A stretch of 64,000 nucleotides of DNA from Pseudomonas lini (lineage in GTDB: Bacteria; Pseudomonadota; Gammaproteobacteria; Pseudomonadales; Pseudomonadaceae). Position numbers and translations under genes: made by a program. Location of the stretch: NCBI RefSeq assembly GCF_030812475.1, contig NZ_JAUSSR010000001.1, forward strand, positions 682,001-746,000. Direction: 5' to 3'. The first letter of the stretch is position 1, and each line of letters begins with the position of its first letter. The notes beneath the pieces are model-generated. The model was not told where the DNA came from. It ran no database searches and was given only the letters and a program-made list of their open reading frames with translations. Below, piece by piece: positions 38,973-48,650 of this stretch.

Positions 38973-40805
38973 TCACTCAGCCTGGCGCAACCGCTTGTAA
39001 AGGGTATTGCGGCTTACCCCAAGCCTACGGGCCAAATGGGAGATATTCCCCCCCACCGCCTGCAACTGCCGATTCAACTCCTCGGCATCATTCAAATCCA
39101 CCGCCAAGGGTTCATCCACCTCAACCGGCTCCATCTCCAGATCCACAAAAAAATCATCCGGCAAATGCTCCGGCCGCACCGGTTGTTCTTCGGCCATGGC
39201 CAACGCCACCTGCATCACGCTGCTGACCTGCCTTAAATTCCCCGGCCAAGGATGACGGCCGAACAACTCCAGCACTTCTCGACTCAGTCCTGCCCACTGC
39301 GAAGGCTCACGATGCTGCTCCCACAGGCGCTTGAACAGCGCTTCCTTGTCACTGCGTTCGCGCAGGGGAGGCAGTTCTAGGGTCAAGCCGCCGATCCGGT
39401 AATAAAGATCTTCACGAAACCGCCCCAACTGAACCTGCTCGCGCAACGAGCGGTTGGTCGCCGAGATAATGCGAATGTCCACCGGGAACAGCTCGCTGCT
39501 GCCCACCGGTTGCACGCAACGCTCCTGCAACACCCTTAATAGCCGCGCTTGGGTCGGCAACGGCATGTCGCCGATCTCATCGAGAAACAGCGTGCCTTTA
39601 TCCGCCTTGCGAATCAGCCCGATGCTGCCTTTCTGATTGGCCCCGGTGAACGCGCCTTTCTCATAACCGAACAGCTCGGATTCCACCAGTTCGGCGGGGA
39701 TCGCCGCGCAGTTGACGGCAATGAACGATTGTTTGCTGCGTGAGCTGGCTTGATGCAGGGCTTTGACGAAGACTTCCTTTCCGACCCCGGTTTCCCCATG
39801 GATCAATAATGGAATGTCCTTTTCCAACAAGCGCTCGGCCTGGCGCACGGCTTTTTCCACGCGGCTGTCGCCGAAATGCAGGGTGTTGAGACTGATGGCA
39901 GCAGGCGCCGTCACCGCCGGCTCAGCAACCAGCGGTGCCTGCACCGGCACTGGTTTCGGTCGTTTCAACAGGCACTGAAAGCGGTTGCGTCCGGAGGCTT
40001 GCAGCGCAAAGGGTAGTCCCTCGGGCTGGTTAAGCAGCTCCGATAGCGAGACCTTGAACACACTTTCGACACTGACCCGCGACAGGCTGAGGCCCAGCAG
40101 GTTGTCGGCCCGGCGATTGGCAGACAGCACTTGGCCGCTCTCATCGAAAATCATCAGCCCGGCCCATTGGCTGTCGAGGTTATTCAGCCCGGTGTTGAAG
40201 GTCAGTTGAAAGTGCTGGCCATGGAACAGGTTGAGAATCAGCCTGTTTTCCACGGTCTGGCTCATCATTTTGACCATGCCGAGGGTGTGGGATGGCGGCA
40301 GGTAGCTGTCGCTGGAGACATCGAGTACCGCGATCATCTGGCGTTCGGCATCGAAAATCGGCGCGGCGGAACCGGTCATGAAACGGTTGGCCTTCAGGAA
40401 ATGTTCATCGTGCTCGATATGCACCGCCTGCTCGCAGGCCAGCGCGGTGCCGATCGCATTGGTGCCGCTGCAACGCTCCATCCAGCTGGCGCCGGCGCTG
40501 AAACCGCGGGTCAGGCCGGGCTCGATAAAACGCTGGGTACCCCAGGACTTCAGCACCTGGCCCTGATTGTCGGCGAGCATGATCAGGCAATTGGAATTGC
40601 TCAGGATGTTTTCGTAATACGGCAGGACTTCCTGATGGGTGGTCTGTACCAGTGAGTGCTGGCTCTCCAGCAATCGGGCAATGCCCTCGGGCGGCAGCTG
40701 ATCGAACGCAGGGGCACTCTGATGATCGAGACCGAACGCGCGGCATCGGGACCAGGAGTCCTGGATGATGGCGTCGTGGGAGAGCGGCAGGGCGGGTGCG
40801 GCCAT
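38973..40805 (-). CDS. Sigma-54-dependent enhancer-binding regulator (AcoR-like)
   Basis: 610 residues. N-terminal GAF-type sensor (about 60-190, with CSGTNAIGTALACEQAVHI typical of AcoR-group proteins), a PAS-like segment (about 210-285), AAA+ domain with Walker A GETGVGKE at 337-344, GAFTGA loop at 384-389 for sigma-54 contact and Walker B GTLFLDEIGD at 404-413, and a C-terminal Fis-type HTH (GGNISHLARRLGVSRNTLYKRLRQ). It is divergent from the glp-like ABC operon, whose promoter is a readable -24/-12 type, so it is the likely activator. The inducer (a polyol or alcohol) is inferred. Confidence 0.88.
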   Translation of the reverse strand: MAAPALPLSHDAIIQDSWSRCRAFGLDHQSAPAFDQLPPEGIARLLESQHSLVQTTHQEVLPYYENILSNSNCLIMLADNQGQVLKSWGTQRFIEPGLTRGFSAGASWMERCSGTNAIGTALACEQAVHIEHDEHFLKANRFMTGSAAPIFDAERQMIAVLDVSSDSYLPPSHTLGMVKMMSQTVENRLILNLFHGQHFQLTFNTGLNNLDSQWAGLMIFDESGQVLSANRRADNLLGLSLSRVSVESVFKVSLSELLNQPEGLPFALQASGRNRFQCLLKRPKPVPVQAPLVAEPAVTAPAAISLNTLHFGDSRVEKAVRQAERLLEKDIPLLIHGETGVGKEVFVKALHQASSRSKQSFIAVNCAAIPAELVESELFGYEKGAFTGANQKGSIGLIRKADKGTLFLDEIGDMPLPTQARLLRVLQERCVQPVGSSELFPVDIRIISATNRSLREQVQLGRFREDLYYRIGGLTLELPPLRERSDKEALFKRLWEQHREPSQWAGLSREVLELFGRHPWPGNLRQVSSVMQVALAMAEEQPVRPEHLPDDFFVDLEMEPVEVDEPLAVDLNDAEELNRQLQAVGGNISHLARRLGVSRNTLYKRLRQAE

Positions 40806-40907
40806 GGCAGTCAGTCTCTGAATAACGCTTTTATTGTTGTTATAGGGACTCCCCTGTGGGAGCAAGCCCACACAGGTTTTGCAATTCTGTCCTGCCCCCG
40901 GAGCGTA

Positions 40908-40978
40908 CTGTAGGAGCCCGGCTTGCCGGCGAAGGCGTCATCAAAATCGCCTTCGCCGGCAAGCCGGGCTCCTAAAGG
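40908..40978. repeat. Compact REPIN in the regulator/ABC divergent region
   Basis: Arms GGAGCCCGGCTTGCCGGCGAAGGCG and reverse complement with only a TCATCAAAAT-type spacer, so it is close to one continuous palindrome. A REP-like remnant (GTGGGAGCAAGCCCACACAGG) lies at 40856-40876. Confidence 0.8.
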
Positions 40979-41003
40979 GAGCGCGAAACGGTCCATAGAG
41001 TGT

Positions 41004-41073
41004 TGTTCACTATTGTTCATTGTCAATCGACGAATTGTTCAAATGTTCAGTCATGGCTGTTCATTTCTGTTCA
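41004..41073 (+). promoter_or_regulatory. Repeated TGTTCA upstream activating sites
   Basis: Six direct copies of TGTTCA at 41004, 41014, 41036, 41044, 41058 and 41068. They form three close pairs; the outer two pairs have identical geometry, TGTTCA-N4-TGTTCA (41004-41019 and 41058-41073). The cluster ends about 65 bp before the -24 element of the sigma-54 promoter, a normal place for enhancer-binding protein sites. Confidence 0.75.
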
Positions 41074-41137
41074 GCAACGAACTCTGTTTTTCCTCCATCG
41101 ACAGGATTTTCGATTTGGATCAATAGTTTGAAAAATC

Positions 41138-41153
41138 TGGCACGAATGTCGCT
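41138..41153 (+). promoter_or_regulatory. Sigma-54 (-24/-12) promoter of the ABC operon
   Basis: TGGCACGAATGTCGCT: the -24 half TGGCACG is a perfect consensus match, the -12 half TCGCT differs from TTGC(A/T) by one base, and the GG-N10-GC spacing is exact. Transcription would begin about 35 bases before the first gene. Confidence 0.82.
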
Positions 41154-41198
41154 CTGTTGATCAGGTCGCTTGACTCCAATAATAAAAAAGGCCGAGCC

Positions 41199-42293
41199 AT
41201 GTCATTAACCCTGGAGCACGTCAGCCGCACCGTCGAAGGCCAGGTCTGGATCGACGATGCATGCCTTGATTTCGAACCCGGATCCTTCAACGTTCTGCTC
41301 GGCCGCACCCTGTCCGGCAAAACCTGCCTCATGCGCCTGATGGCCGGCCTGGATAAACCCGACAGCGGCCGCATCCTGATGAATGGCGTCGACGTCACCC
41401 AGCGCCCGGTGCGCCTGCGCAATGTGTCGATGGTCTATCAGCAGTTCATCAACTACCCCACGATGACGGTGTTCGAGAACATTGCTTCACCCTTGCGCCA
41501 GGGCGGCGTTTCCAACGAGCTGATCCAGAGCAAGGTGCTGGAAACCGCGAAGATGCTGCGCATAGAGAAATTCCTCCAGCGCTATCCGCTGGAGCTTTCC
41601 GGTGGCCAGCAACAGCGCACGGCCATGGCTCGGGCGCTGGTCAAGGACGCCGAGCTGATCCTGTTCGATGAGCCGCTGGTCAACCTCGACTACAAATTGC
41701 GCGAAGAACTGCGCCAGGAGATGCGCGAGCTGTTCCAGGCGCATCACACCATCGCCATCTACGCCACCACCGAACCCAACGAAGCCCTGGCCCTGGGCGG
41801 CACCACGACCATTCTGCATGAAGGCCGGGTGATCCAGAGCGGCAAGTCCTCCTCGGTGTATCACCAGCCGCAAACCGTGTTGGCCGCCGAGTTGTTCAGC
41901 GAGCCGCCAATCAACCTGATGCCCGGCCGCATCGCCGGCAACGAAGTGAGTTTCGCCAACTTCGTGCACTTCCCGTTGAACGTGGACCTACGGCCGGTGG
42001 GCGAGGGCGAGTTCCGCTTCGGCGTGCGGCCCAGCCACATTTCGCTGGTGCCCAGCAACGATGACGATCTGGAACTGGCGGTGACCGTCGAGGTGGCGGA
42101 GATCAGCGGTTCGGAAACCTTCCTGCACGTGCGCAACGAGCATTTCCTGCTGGTGCTGCACCTGCCCGGGGTCCATGAATACGACGTCGATGCGCCGATT
42201 CGCATCTACATACCGACCCACAAACTGTTTGTGTTCGATCCGCAGGGGCGGCTGGTCCAGGCGCCCGGTCGCCGTATCGCGAGGGTTGCCTGA
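41199..42293 (+). CDS. glpS: Glycerol-type ABC transporter ATP-binding protein GlpS
   Basis: 364 residues of the MalK/UgpC type. Walker A GRTLSGKT at 35-42, Q-loop YQQF, signature [16 protein letters not shown], Walker B LILFDEP with NLDYKLREE, then a C-terminal TOBE/OB regulatory domain. It starts an operon of six overlapping genes in the order of Rhizobium glpSTPQUV, the glycerol ABC uptake system; the substrate here is assigned by that likeness and could be another polyol. Stop overlaps the next start (TGATG). Confidence 0.85.
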   Translation: MSLTLEHVSRTVEGQVWIDDACLDFEPGSFNVLLGRTLSGKTCLMRLMAGLDKPDSGRILMNGVDVTQRPVRLRNVSMVYQQFINYPTMTVFENIASPLRQGGVSNELIQSKVLETAKMLRIEKFLQRYPLELSGGQQQRTAMARALVKDAELILFDEPLVNLDYKLREELRQEMRELFQAHHTIAIYATTEPNEALALGGTTTILHEGRVIQSGKSSSVYHQPQTVLAAELFSEPPINLMPGRIAGNEVSFANFVHFPLNVDLRPVGEGEFRFGVRPSHISLVPSNDDDLELAVTVEVAEISGSETFLHVRNEHFLLVLHLPGVHEYDVDAPIRIYIPTHKLFVFDPQGRLVQAPGRRIARVA

Positions 42294-43386
42294 TGGCCGA
42301 AATCCGCTTGCAGAACCTCGCCCACAGCTACATCCGCTCGCCAACCGGTCCCGACGATTACGCGATCCGCGAGATGGATCACGTCTGGGAGCAGGGCGGC
42401 GCCTACGCCTTGCTCGGGCCTTCGGGGTGCGGCAAGTCGACCTTGCTCAACATCATTTCCGGGTTGCTCAGCCCGTCCCAGGGCCAGGTGCTGTTCGACA
42501 GCAAAGTGGTCAACGCGCTGACCCCGGAGAAGCGCAATATCGCCCAGGTTTTCCAGTTTCCGGTGGTCTACGACACCATGACGGTGTACGACAACCTGGC
42601 CTTCCCGCTACGCAACCAGGGCATGGCCGAAGCGAAGATTCACAACAAGGTGCAGGAAATCGCCGAAGTTCTCGACCTCCAGGCGCTGCTGAGCAAGAAG
42701 GCGCGCAATCTCACCGCTGATGAAAAACAGAAAGTCTCCATGGGCCGGGGATTGGTCCGCGATGACGTGTCGGCAATCCTGTTCGACGAACCGCTGACGG
42801 TGATCGACCCGCACCTGAAGTGGAAGCTGCGGCGCAAGCTCAAGCAGATCCACGAGCAGTTCAACATCACCATGGTCTACGTGACCCACGATCAGTTGGA
42901 GGCCTCGACCTTCGCCGACAAGATTGCGGTGATGTACGGCGGGCAGATCGTGCAGTTCGGCACGCCACGGGAACTGTTCGAGCGCCCTAGCCACACCTTT
43001 GTCGGTTATTTCATCGGCAGTCCGGGCATGAACCTGATCGAGGTCAAGCCGCAGCCGGGGGGTGTCGGGTTCGCCTCGACCCATTTGCCGCTGTCCGATG
43101 CACAGCAACTGCGCATCGCCGAGTCCGAGTGGCACACCCTGAAGGTCGGTATCCGGCCGGAGTTCGTCCACGTGTGGGATGAACCCTTTGATGACGCGAT
43201 GCAAGCCCGGGTCGTACACGTCGAAGACCTGGGCACCTACAAGATCGTGACCCTGGACCTCGACGGCGCGCCGCTGAAAGTGCGCCTGGCCGAAGACAAG
43301 CCGGTGCCCGAAGGGACGGCGTACATCAGCTTCCCGGCGCAATGGCTGATGGTGTATGCCGATGACTACCTGCTGGAGGCTCAGCC

Positions 43387-43390
<4 letters not shown>
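42293..43390 (+). CDS. glpT: Glycerol-type ABC transporter ATP-binding protein GlpT
   Basis: 365 residues. Walker A GPSGCGKS at 42-49, Q-loop FQFP, Walker B AILFDEP, H-loop VYVTHDQLEA, then a TOBE domain. The signature motif is degenerate: LTADEKQKVSMGRGL in place of LSGGQ, so one of the two ATP sites of the GlpS-GlpT pair may be weak in hydrolysis. Not to be confused with the unrelated glycerol-3-phosphate MFS carrier also called GlpT. It overlaps the permease gene by ATGA. Confidence 0.85.
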
Positions 43391-44253
<863 letters not shown>

Positions 44254-44261
44254 GGTCTGCC

Positions 44262-45077
44262 ATGAGCAAGCGTCTTATCCCTATGAAAAAAGTGATTCCC
44301 CTGCTGATCTACATCCTGTTCCTGCTGGTACCGATCTACTGGCTGCTGAACATGTCCTTCAAGAGCAACGGCGAAATCCTCGGAGGCCTGACGCTGTTTC
44401 CCCAGGACTTCACCCTCGCCAACTACAAGGTGATCTTCACCGACCCTAGCTGGTACACCGGTTACCTCAATTCGCTGTACTACGTCAGCCTGAACACGGT
44501 GATCTCGCTGAGCGTGGCGCTGCCAGCGGCTTACGCGTTCTCGCGTTATCGGTTCCTTGGCGACAAGCATCTGTTTTTCTGGCTGCTGACCAATCGCATG
44601 GCACCGCCGGCGGTCTTTCTGCTGCCGTTCTTCCAGCTGTACTCCTCGATCGGTCTGTTCGATACGCACATCGCAGTGGCGTTGGCCCATTGTCTGTTCA
44701 ACGTGCCGTTGGCGGTGTGGATTCTCGAAGGCTTCATGTCCGGCGTGCCCAAGGAAATCGACGAGACCGCCTACATCGACGGCTACAGTTTTCCCAAGTT
44801 CTTCGTCAAGATTTTCATCCCGCTGATCGGCTCCGGGATCGGCGTCACGGCGTTTTTCTGCTTCATGTTTTCCTGGGTCGAACTGCTGCTGGCACGAACC
44901 CTGACCTCGGTGAACGCCAAGCCCATCGCCGCAGTGATGACGCGCACGGTCTCGGCGTCGGGCATCGACTGGGGCGTGCTGGCGGCGGCGGGGGTGTTGA
45001 CCATCCTGCCGGGCATGCTGGTGATCTGGTTTGTTCGCAACCACGTGGCCAAGGGCTTTGCCCTGGGCCGGGTATGA
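44262..45077 (+). CDS. glpQ: Glycerol-type ABC transporter permease GlpQ
   Basis: 271 residues, six helices of the MalG/UgpE type, EAA loop EIDETAYIDGYSFPKFFVKIFIPLI. The ATG at 44262 is preferred because GAGG lies 6 bases upstream; a GTG at 44250 overlapping the glpP stop (GTGA) is an alternative that adds four residues. Confidence 0.85.
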   Translation: MSKRLIPMKKVIPLLIYILFLLVPIYWLLNMSFKSNGEILGGLTLFPQDFTLANYKVIFTDPSWYTGYLNSLYYVSLNTVISLSVALPAAYAFSRYRFLGDKHLFFWLLTNRMAPPAVFLLPFFQLYSSIGLFDTHIAVALAHCLFNVPLAVWILEGFMSGVPKEIDETAYIDGYSFPKFFVKIFIPLIGSGIGVTAFFCFMFSWVELLLARTLTSVNAKPIAAVMTRTVSASGIDWGVLAAAGVLTILPGMLVIWFVRNHVAKGFALGRV

Positions 45078-45087
45078 GGAAGCAATG

Positions 45088-45360
45088 ATGGAATGGATGA
45101 GTTGGACCGTCCCCACGACGGCGTTCTTCTGCGCCATTGCCTTGATCCTGGTGGGCATGACGACCTGGGAATTACGTTCGCCCAGTGTCCCTCGGCGTGG
45201 TTTCTTGCCGATTGCCACCACCCGTGGCGATCGGTTGTTTATCGGTCTTCTCGGCAGCGCCTACCTGCATTTGCTGGTCATCGGCGCTACCGAATGGAGC
45301 ATCTGGGTCGCGTTCGCGGTGTCCCTGGTGTGGCTGTTGGCTGTGATGCGCTGGGGCTAG
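45088..45360 (+). CDS. glpU: Small membrane protein GlpU (DUF2160)
   Basis: 90 residues with two or three hydrophobic helices (TTAFFCAIALILVGMTTWE; RLFIGLLGSAYLHLLVIGA; WVAFAVSLVWLLAVM). A DUF2160 protein of this size lies between the permease and binding-protein genes in glp-type ABC operons; its role in uptake is not established. Two adjacent ATGs (45085, 45088): the second has the better spacing from GAGGA. Confidence 0.8.
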   Translation: MEWMSWTVPTTAFFCAIALILVGMTTWELRSPSVPRRGFLPIATTRGDRLFIGLLGSAYLHLLVIGATEWSIWVAFAVSLVWLLAVMRWG

Positions 45361-45408
45361 TCGAAATCGATCGGCAATGTTGCTCCGAAACTTAAACAGG
45401 AGGTCTCT

Positions 45409-47151
45409 ATGTTCGACAAAAACAATAAGCTGCGACATAGCGTTTCATTGGCAGCCATGCTGGCACTCAGCGGTTTGAGCGCTGCGGCTTGGGCCGATGC
45501 CTATGAAGACGCGGCCAAAAAATGGATAGGCAGCGAGTTCAAACCGTCCACCCTCACGCCAGAGCAGCAGCTCGCGGAGTTGAAGTGGTTTATCAAGGCC
45601 GCCGAGCCGTTTCGCGGGATGAACATCAAGGTGGTCTCGGAAACCATCGCGACCCACGAATATGAATCAAAAGTGCTGGCCAAGGCCTTTACCGAGATCA
45701 CCGGGATCAAGTTGACCCACGACTTGTTGCAAGAAGGCGACGTGGTGGAAAAGCTGCAGACCCAGATGCAGTCGGACAAGAACATCTATGACGGCTGGGT
45801 CAACGACTCGGACCTGATCGGCACGCACTTTCGCTACGGCAAGACTGAGTCGATCACCGACCTGATGGCCAACGAAGGCAAGAACGTCACGTCGCCGACC
45901 CTGGACATCAAGGACTTCATCGGCATTTCCTTCACCACCGCGCCGGACGGCAAGATCTATCAGCTGCCCGACCAGCAGTTCGCCAACCTCTACTGGTTCC
46001 GCGCCGACTGGTTCGAGCGGGCGGATCTGAAGGCGAAATTCAAGGAAAAGTACGGGTATGAATTGGGCGTGCCGGTGAACTGGTCGGCCTATGAAGACAT
46101 CGCCAAATTCTTCAGCGAGGACGTCAAGGAAATCGACGGCAAACGCATCTACGGACACATGGACTACGGCAAGAAAGACCCGTCCCTGGGCTGGCGTTTC
46201 ACCGATGCCTGGTTCTCCATGGCCGGCGCCGGCGACAAGGGCATCCCCAACGGCTTGCCGGTGGACGAGTGGGGCATCCGCGTCGAGGACTGCCATCCGG
46301 TAGGTTCCAGCATTACCCGCGGTGGCGACACCAACGGCCCGGCGGCGGTCTATGCCACCACCAAATACGTCGACTGGCTGAAAAAATATGCCCCGCCGGA
46401 AGCAGCGGGCATGACGTTCTCCGAGTCCGGCCCGGTGCCGTCACAGGGCAACATCGCCCAGCAGATCTTCTGGTACACCGCGTTTACCGCCGACATGACC
46501 AAAGCGGGCCTGCCGGTGATGAACGCCGACGGCACGCCGAAGTGGCGCATGGCGCCCTCGCCGAAAGGTCCGTATTGGGAAGAGGGCATGAAACTCGGCT
46601 ATCAGGACGCCGGTTCCTGGACCTTCCTCAAATCCACGCCCGAGAAGCAACGACTGGCGGCCTGGCTGTACGCGCAGTTCGTGACCTCCAAAACCGTGTC
46701 CCTGAAGAAAACCATCGTCGGCCTGACCCCGATCCGCGAATCGGACATCAACTCGCAAGCCATGACCGACCTGGCACCGAAACTTGGTGGCCTGGTCGAG
46801 TTCTACCGCAGCCCGGCCCGCGTGCAATGGACCCCGACCGGGACCAACGTGCCGGACTATCCGCGCCTGGCGCAGCTGTGGTGGAGCCACATCGCCGAAG
46901 CCGCCAGTGGCGAGAAGACCCCGCAGCAGGCGCTGGATGGCCTGGCCAAGGATCAGGACGCGATCATGACCCGTCTGGAACGCTCGAAGGCACAAGCGAC
47001 CTGCGCACCGAAAATGAATCCTGAGCGGGATGCGCAATACTGGTTCGATCAGCCGGGCGCACCGAAGCCGAAACTGGCGAACGAGAAGCCCAAGGGGGAA
47101 ACCGTGAGTTATGCCGAATTGCTGAAGTCTTGGGAGGCGGCGCGTAAGTAA
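45409..47151 (+). CDS. glpV: Glycerol-type ABC transporter substrate-binding protein GlpV
   Basis: 580 residues. Sec signal peptide cleaved after Ala29 (AWA/DA), then a two-lobed periplasmic binding protein of the large cluster found with GlpSTPQ (about 550 mature residues, longer than typical sugar binders). Strong ribosome site CAGGAGG. It is the last gene of the operon and is followed by a terminator. Substrate by analogy is glycerol; no glpF, glpK or glpD is nearby. Confidence 0.85.
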   Translation: MFDKNNKLRHSVSLAAMLALSGLSAAAWADAYEDAAKKWIGSEFKPSTLTPEQQLAELKWFIKAAEPFRGMNIKVVSETIATHEYESKVLAKAFTEITGIKLTHDLLQEGDVVEKLQTQMQSDKNIYDGWVNDSDLIGTHFRYGKTESITDLMANEGKNVTSPTLDIKDFIGISFTTAPDGKIYQLPDQQFANLYWFRADWFERADLKAKFKEKYGYELGVPVNWSAYEDIAKFFSEDVKEIDGKRIYGHMDYGKKDPSLGWRFTDAWFSMAGAGDKGIPNGLPVDEWGIRVEDCHPVGSSITRGGDTNGPAAVYATTKYVDWLKKYAPPEAAGMTFSESGPVPSQGNIAQQIFWYTAFTADMTKAGLPVMNADGTPKWRMAPSPKGPYWEEGMKLGYQDAGSWTFLKSTPEKQRLAAWLYAQFVTSKTVSLKKTIVGLTPIRESDINSQAMTDLAPKLGGLVEFYRSPARVQWTPTGTNVPDYPRLAQLWWSHIAEAASGEKTPQQALDGLAKDQDAIMTRLERSKAQATCAPKMNPERDAQYWFDQPGAPKPKLANEKPKGETVSYAELLKSWEAARK

Positions 47152-47173
47152 ACGGCTGAGGCTGTGAAAGGCG

Positions 47174-47199
47174 AACGGCACCGGAAGGTGCCGTTTTTG
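47174..47199 (+). terminator. Intrinsic terminator of the ABC operon
   Basis: Stem AACGGCACC with GGAA loop and GGTGCCGTT, followed by TTTGT, 22 bases after the glpV stop. Confidence 0.92.
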
Positions 47200-47219
47200 T
47201 GGGTGCCTGTTCCATCGTC

Positions 47220-47245
47220 ATCGCGGGCAAGCCCGCTCCCACAAG
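47220..47245. repeat. Single REP element
   Basis: One arm of the GCGGGCAAGCCCGCTCCCACA sub-type without a partner, at the left border of the accessory stretch. Confidence 0.75.
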
Positions 47246-47288
47246 TTTTGATCGACTGTGCGTTGGGTACTTTAGGAAAGGATGCTCT

Positions 47289-47786
47289 TCAGGCTTGAGG
47301 CTTATTAAGCCGACCATCCAGGCCAAAAGGCTCTTGCAACACCAGCTCGTACAAGCCATTAGCCTTTCGCGGGTTCATCAGCAAATTCCAGCTATGCGGC
47401 GACACGCTGGAAGGCACCAATACAAAGGGATGCTGGTTCAGCAGGTCAGCACCGAACTGCTGCTGGCTGCGGCTAGGCGTGCCGGGTACCAACCAATGAG
47501 GGTTTGCAATACCGTCGGGCTGCACCACATAAATCCTCGACGGGTCCAGCACACGGGCCTGCGTCAGGCGATGGGGCTTGCAATCCAACGCATCGAAATC
47601 CTTGTGTACGGCCACCTCAAGAATGGCCGTAGAGGCATCCAGGCTGGCATAAACCGTGGCCATGCCTTTAGGGTTCCAGCGTCCACCCACCTTTTCTGCT
47701 CCCACACCCAAATGCCAGGTGGGGGCGTACTCAGCAGCGTCAAGGCGCCAGAAGTGAATCTCACTGCTCAAAGGGTCTTTAGCCAT
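47289..47786 (-). CDS. RES-domain toxin
   Basis: 165 residues. RES-family proteins are NAD-degrading toxins of type II systems named for conserved Arg, Glu and Ser; here the segments HFWRLDAAEYAP, GGRWNPKGMATVYAS, STAILEVAVH and the late VLVPSSVSPHSWNLLMNP match the family layout. The ATG at 47786 overlaps the antitoxin stop (TGATG), giving the antitoxin-first order usual for Xre-RES modules. A TTG one codon earlier is also in frame. Confidence 0.85.
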   Translation of the reverse strand: MAKDPLSSEIHFWRLDAAEYAPTWHLGVGAEKVGGRWNPKGMATVYASLDASTAILEVAVHKDFDALDCKPHRLTQARVLDPSRIYVVQPDGIANPHWLVPGTPSRSQQQFGADLLNQHPFVLVPSSVSPHSWNLLMNPRKANGLYELVLQEPFGLDGRLNKPQA

Positions 47787-48355
47787 CAATAGACCCCGTA
47801 CTCGATGCGCGTCAGAAAGTCAGTCACCAGCTCATAACCCACCGAGTTGGAAATCAAATCAATGGGCATCTCACCATCCAGGCCGCGAGCAGGTTTGACC
47901 ATCCATTGCTCGGCCAGCTCACGCGAGCCCAACACATCGGTGGCCTTCTCCAACACCTCGGCATAATAGAGTGCGCGCGTGCTTTGCTCGGAGGTCAAGA
48001 CTTCTTCCGGGGATTTCAACCGTCGGGCCAGCGTGCGATCAGATGCGCCCACGATCCTCGACAGCACGCCATACCGTTTGTAAACGTCACTGTGTTCAAT
48101 CATGTCAATCACCGACTGAAGCGGGAAACCGTTTCTTACGGCCCTGTAAATCTCCATACGATCATCACTCACGTCGCCGTGGAGCAATATCGCAACCATG
48201 TGTGTGGCGCGAGGTGTATCAGTCAATGCCACCGCAGGCTGGTTGTTTTTCAAAAGCGCCAAGGCCGCTTCAGCGTTGCGCGATTTAGCTGTACCGACCC
48301 GATCGACTCTTACGCGGGCCCCATCGGTTGGTTCGATTTTCTTCTTGGCACTCAT
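47786..48355 (-). CDS. Xre/MbcA/ParS-type antitoxin (DUF2384)
   Basis: 189 residues with a basic N-terminus (SAKKK). The central part (GFPLQSVIDMIEHSDVYKRYGVLSRIVGASDRTLARRL) is the Xre-like helix-turn-helix and the C-terminal part (ALYYAEVLEKATDVLGSRELAEQWMVKPARGLDGEMPIDLI) is the toxin-binding DUF2384 domain. ATG at 48355 follows GGAGG closely. It should neutralise the RES toxin and repress its own promoter, where a palindrome is present. Confidence 0.87.
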   Translation of the reverse strand: MSAKKKIEPTDGARVRVDRVGTAKSRNAEAALALLKNNQPAVALTDTPRATHMVAILLHGDVSDDRMEIYRAVRNGFPLQSVIDMIEHSDVYKRYGVLSRIVGASDRTLARRLKSPEEVLTSEQSTRALYYAEVLEKATDVLGSRELAEQWMVKPARGLDGEMPIDLISNSVGYELVTDFLTRIEYGVY

Positions 48356-48379
48356 GATAGCCTCCGGCGTACAGACATC

Positions 48380-48406
48380 TGGCATTTACTATAATGCCAA
48401 ATGGCA
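48380..48406 (-). promoter_or_regulatory. Operator palindrome of the RES/Xre module
   Basis: Perfect 7-bp arms TGGCATT (48380-48386) and AATGCCA (48393-48399) around 6 bp that contain the minus-strand -10-like TATAGT (48393-48388). A third half-site TGGCA follows at 48402-48406. Placement 25 bp upstream of the antitoxin start fits autorepression. Confidence 0.7.
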
Positions 48407-48650
48407 GAAAACACCTAGATCTTCATTGACCAGCATTGAGAGCCCCAATGCTGGCCAATGAAGTGCTGCAACAAGTACTGAACAACGTTTTGCGTCGTCA
48501 TCATGGGGGCGAACACCACAGATCCCTGTGGGAGCTGGCTTGCCAGCGAAGAGGCCATCCCGGACAACAAAGCTTTCCAGCCCTTGGCACGGACTAGTCC
48601 GCCAATGGTGCGCTGCGACCGATAGTCAGTCGAAGCCATTGCGGCCGGGA
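48407..48650. other. Intergenic stretch with one REP arm
   Basis: Between the RES/Xre promoter and the DUF6124-like gene. It holds a single REP (48524-48551, core CTGGCTTGCCAG). No gene is seen. Confidence 0.6.

Noticed and set aside
38911..39236. Open frames covering the end of the sigma-54 regulator on the plus strand
   Set aside because: They start inside REP elements and overlap the Fis-type HTH of the real gene.
44262..45077. Maltose or sn-glycerol-3-phosphate transport operon
   Set aside because: The permeases and ATPases are MalFGK/Ugp-like in general, but the gene order with two ATPase genes and the DUF2160 protein fits the glpSTPQUV type much better.
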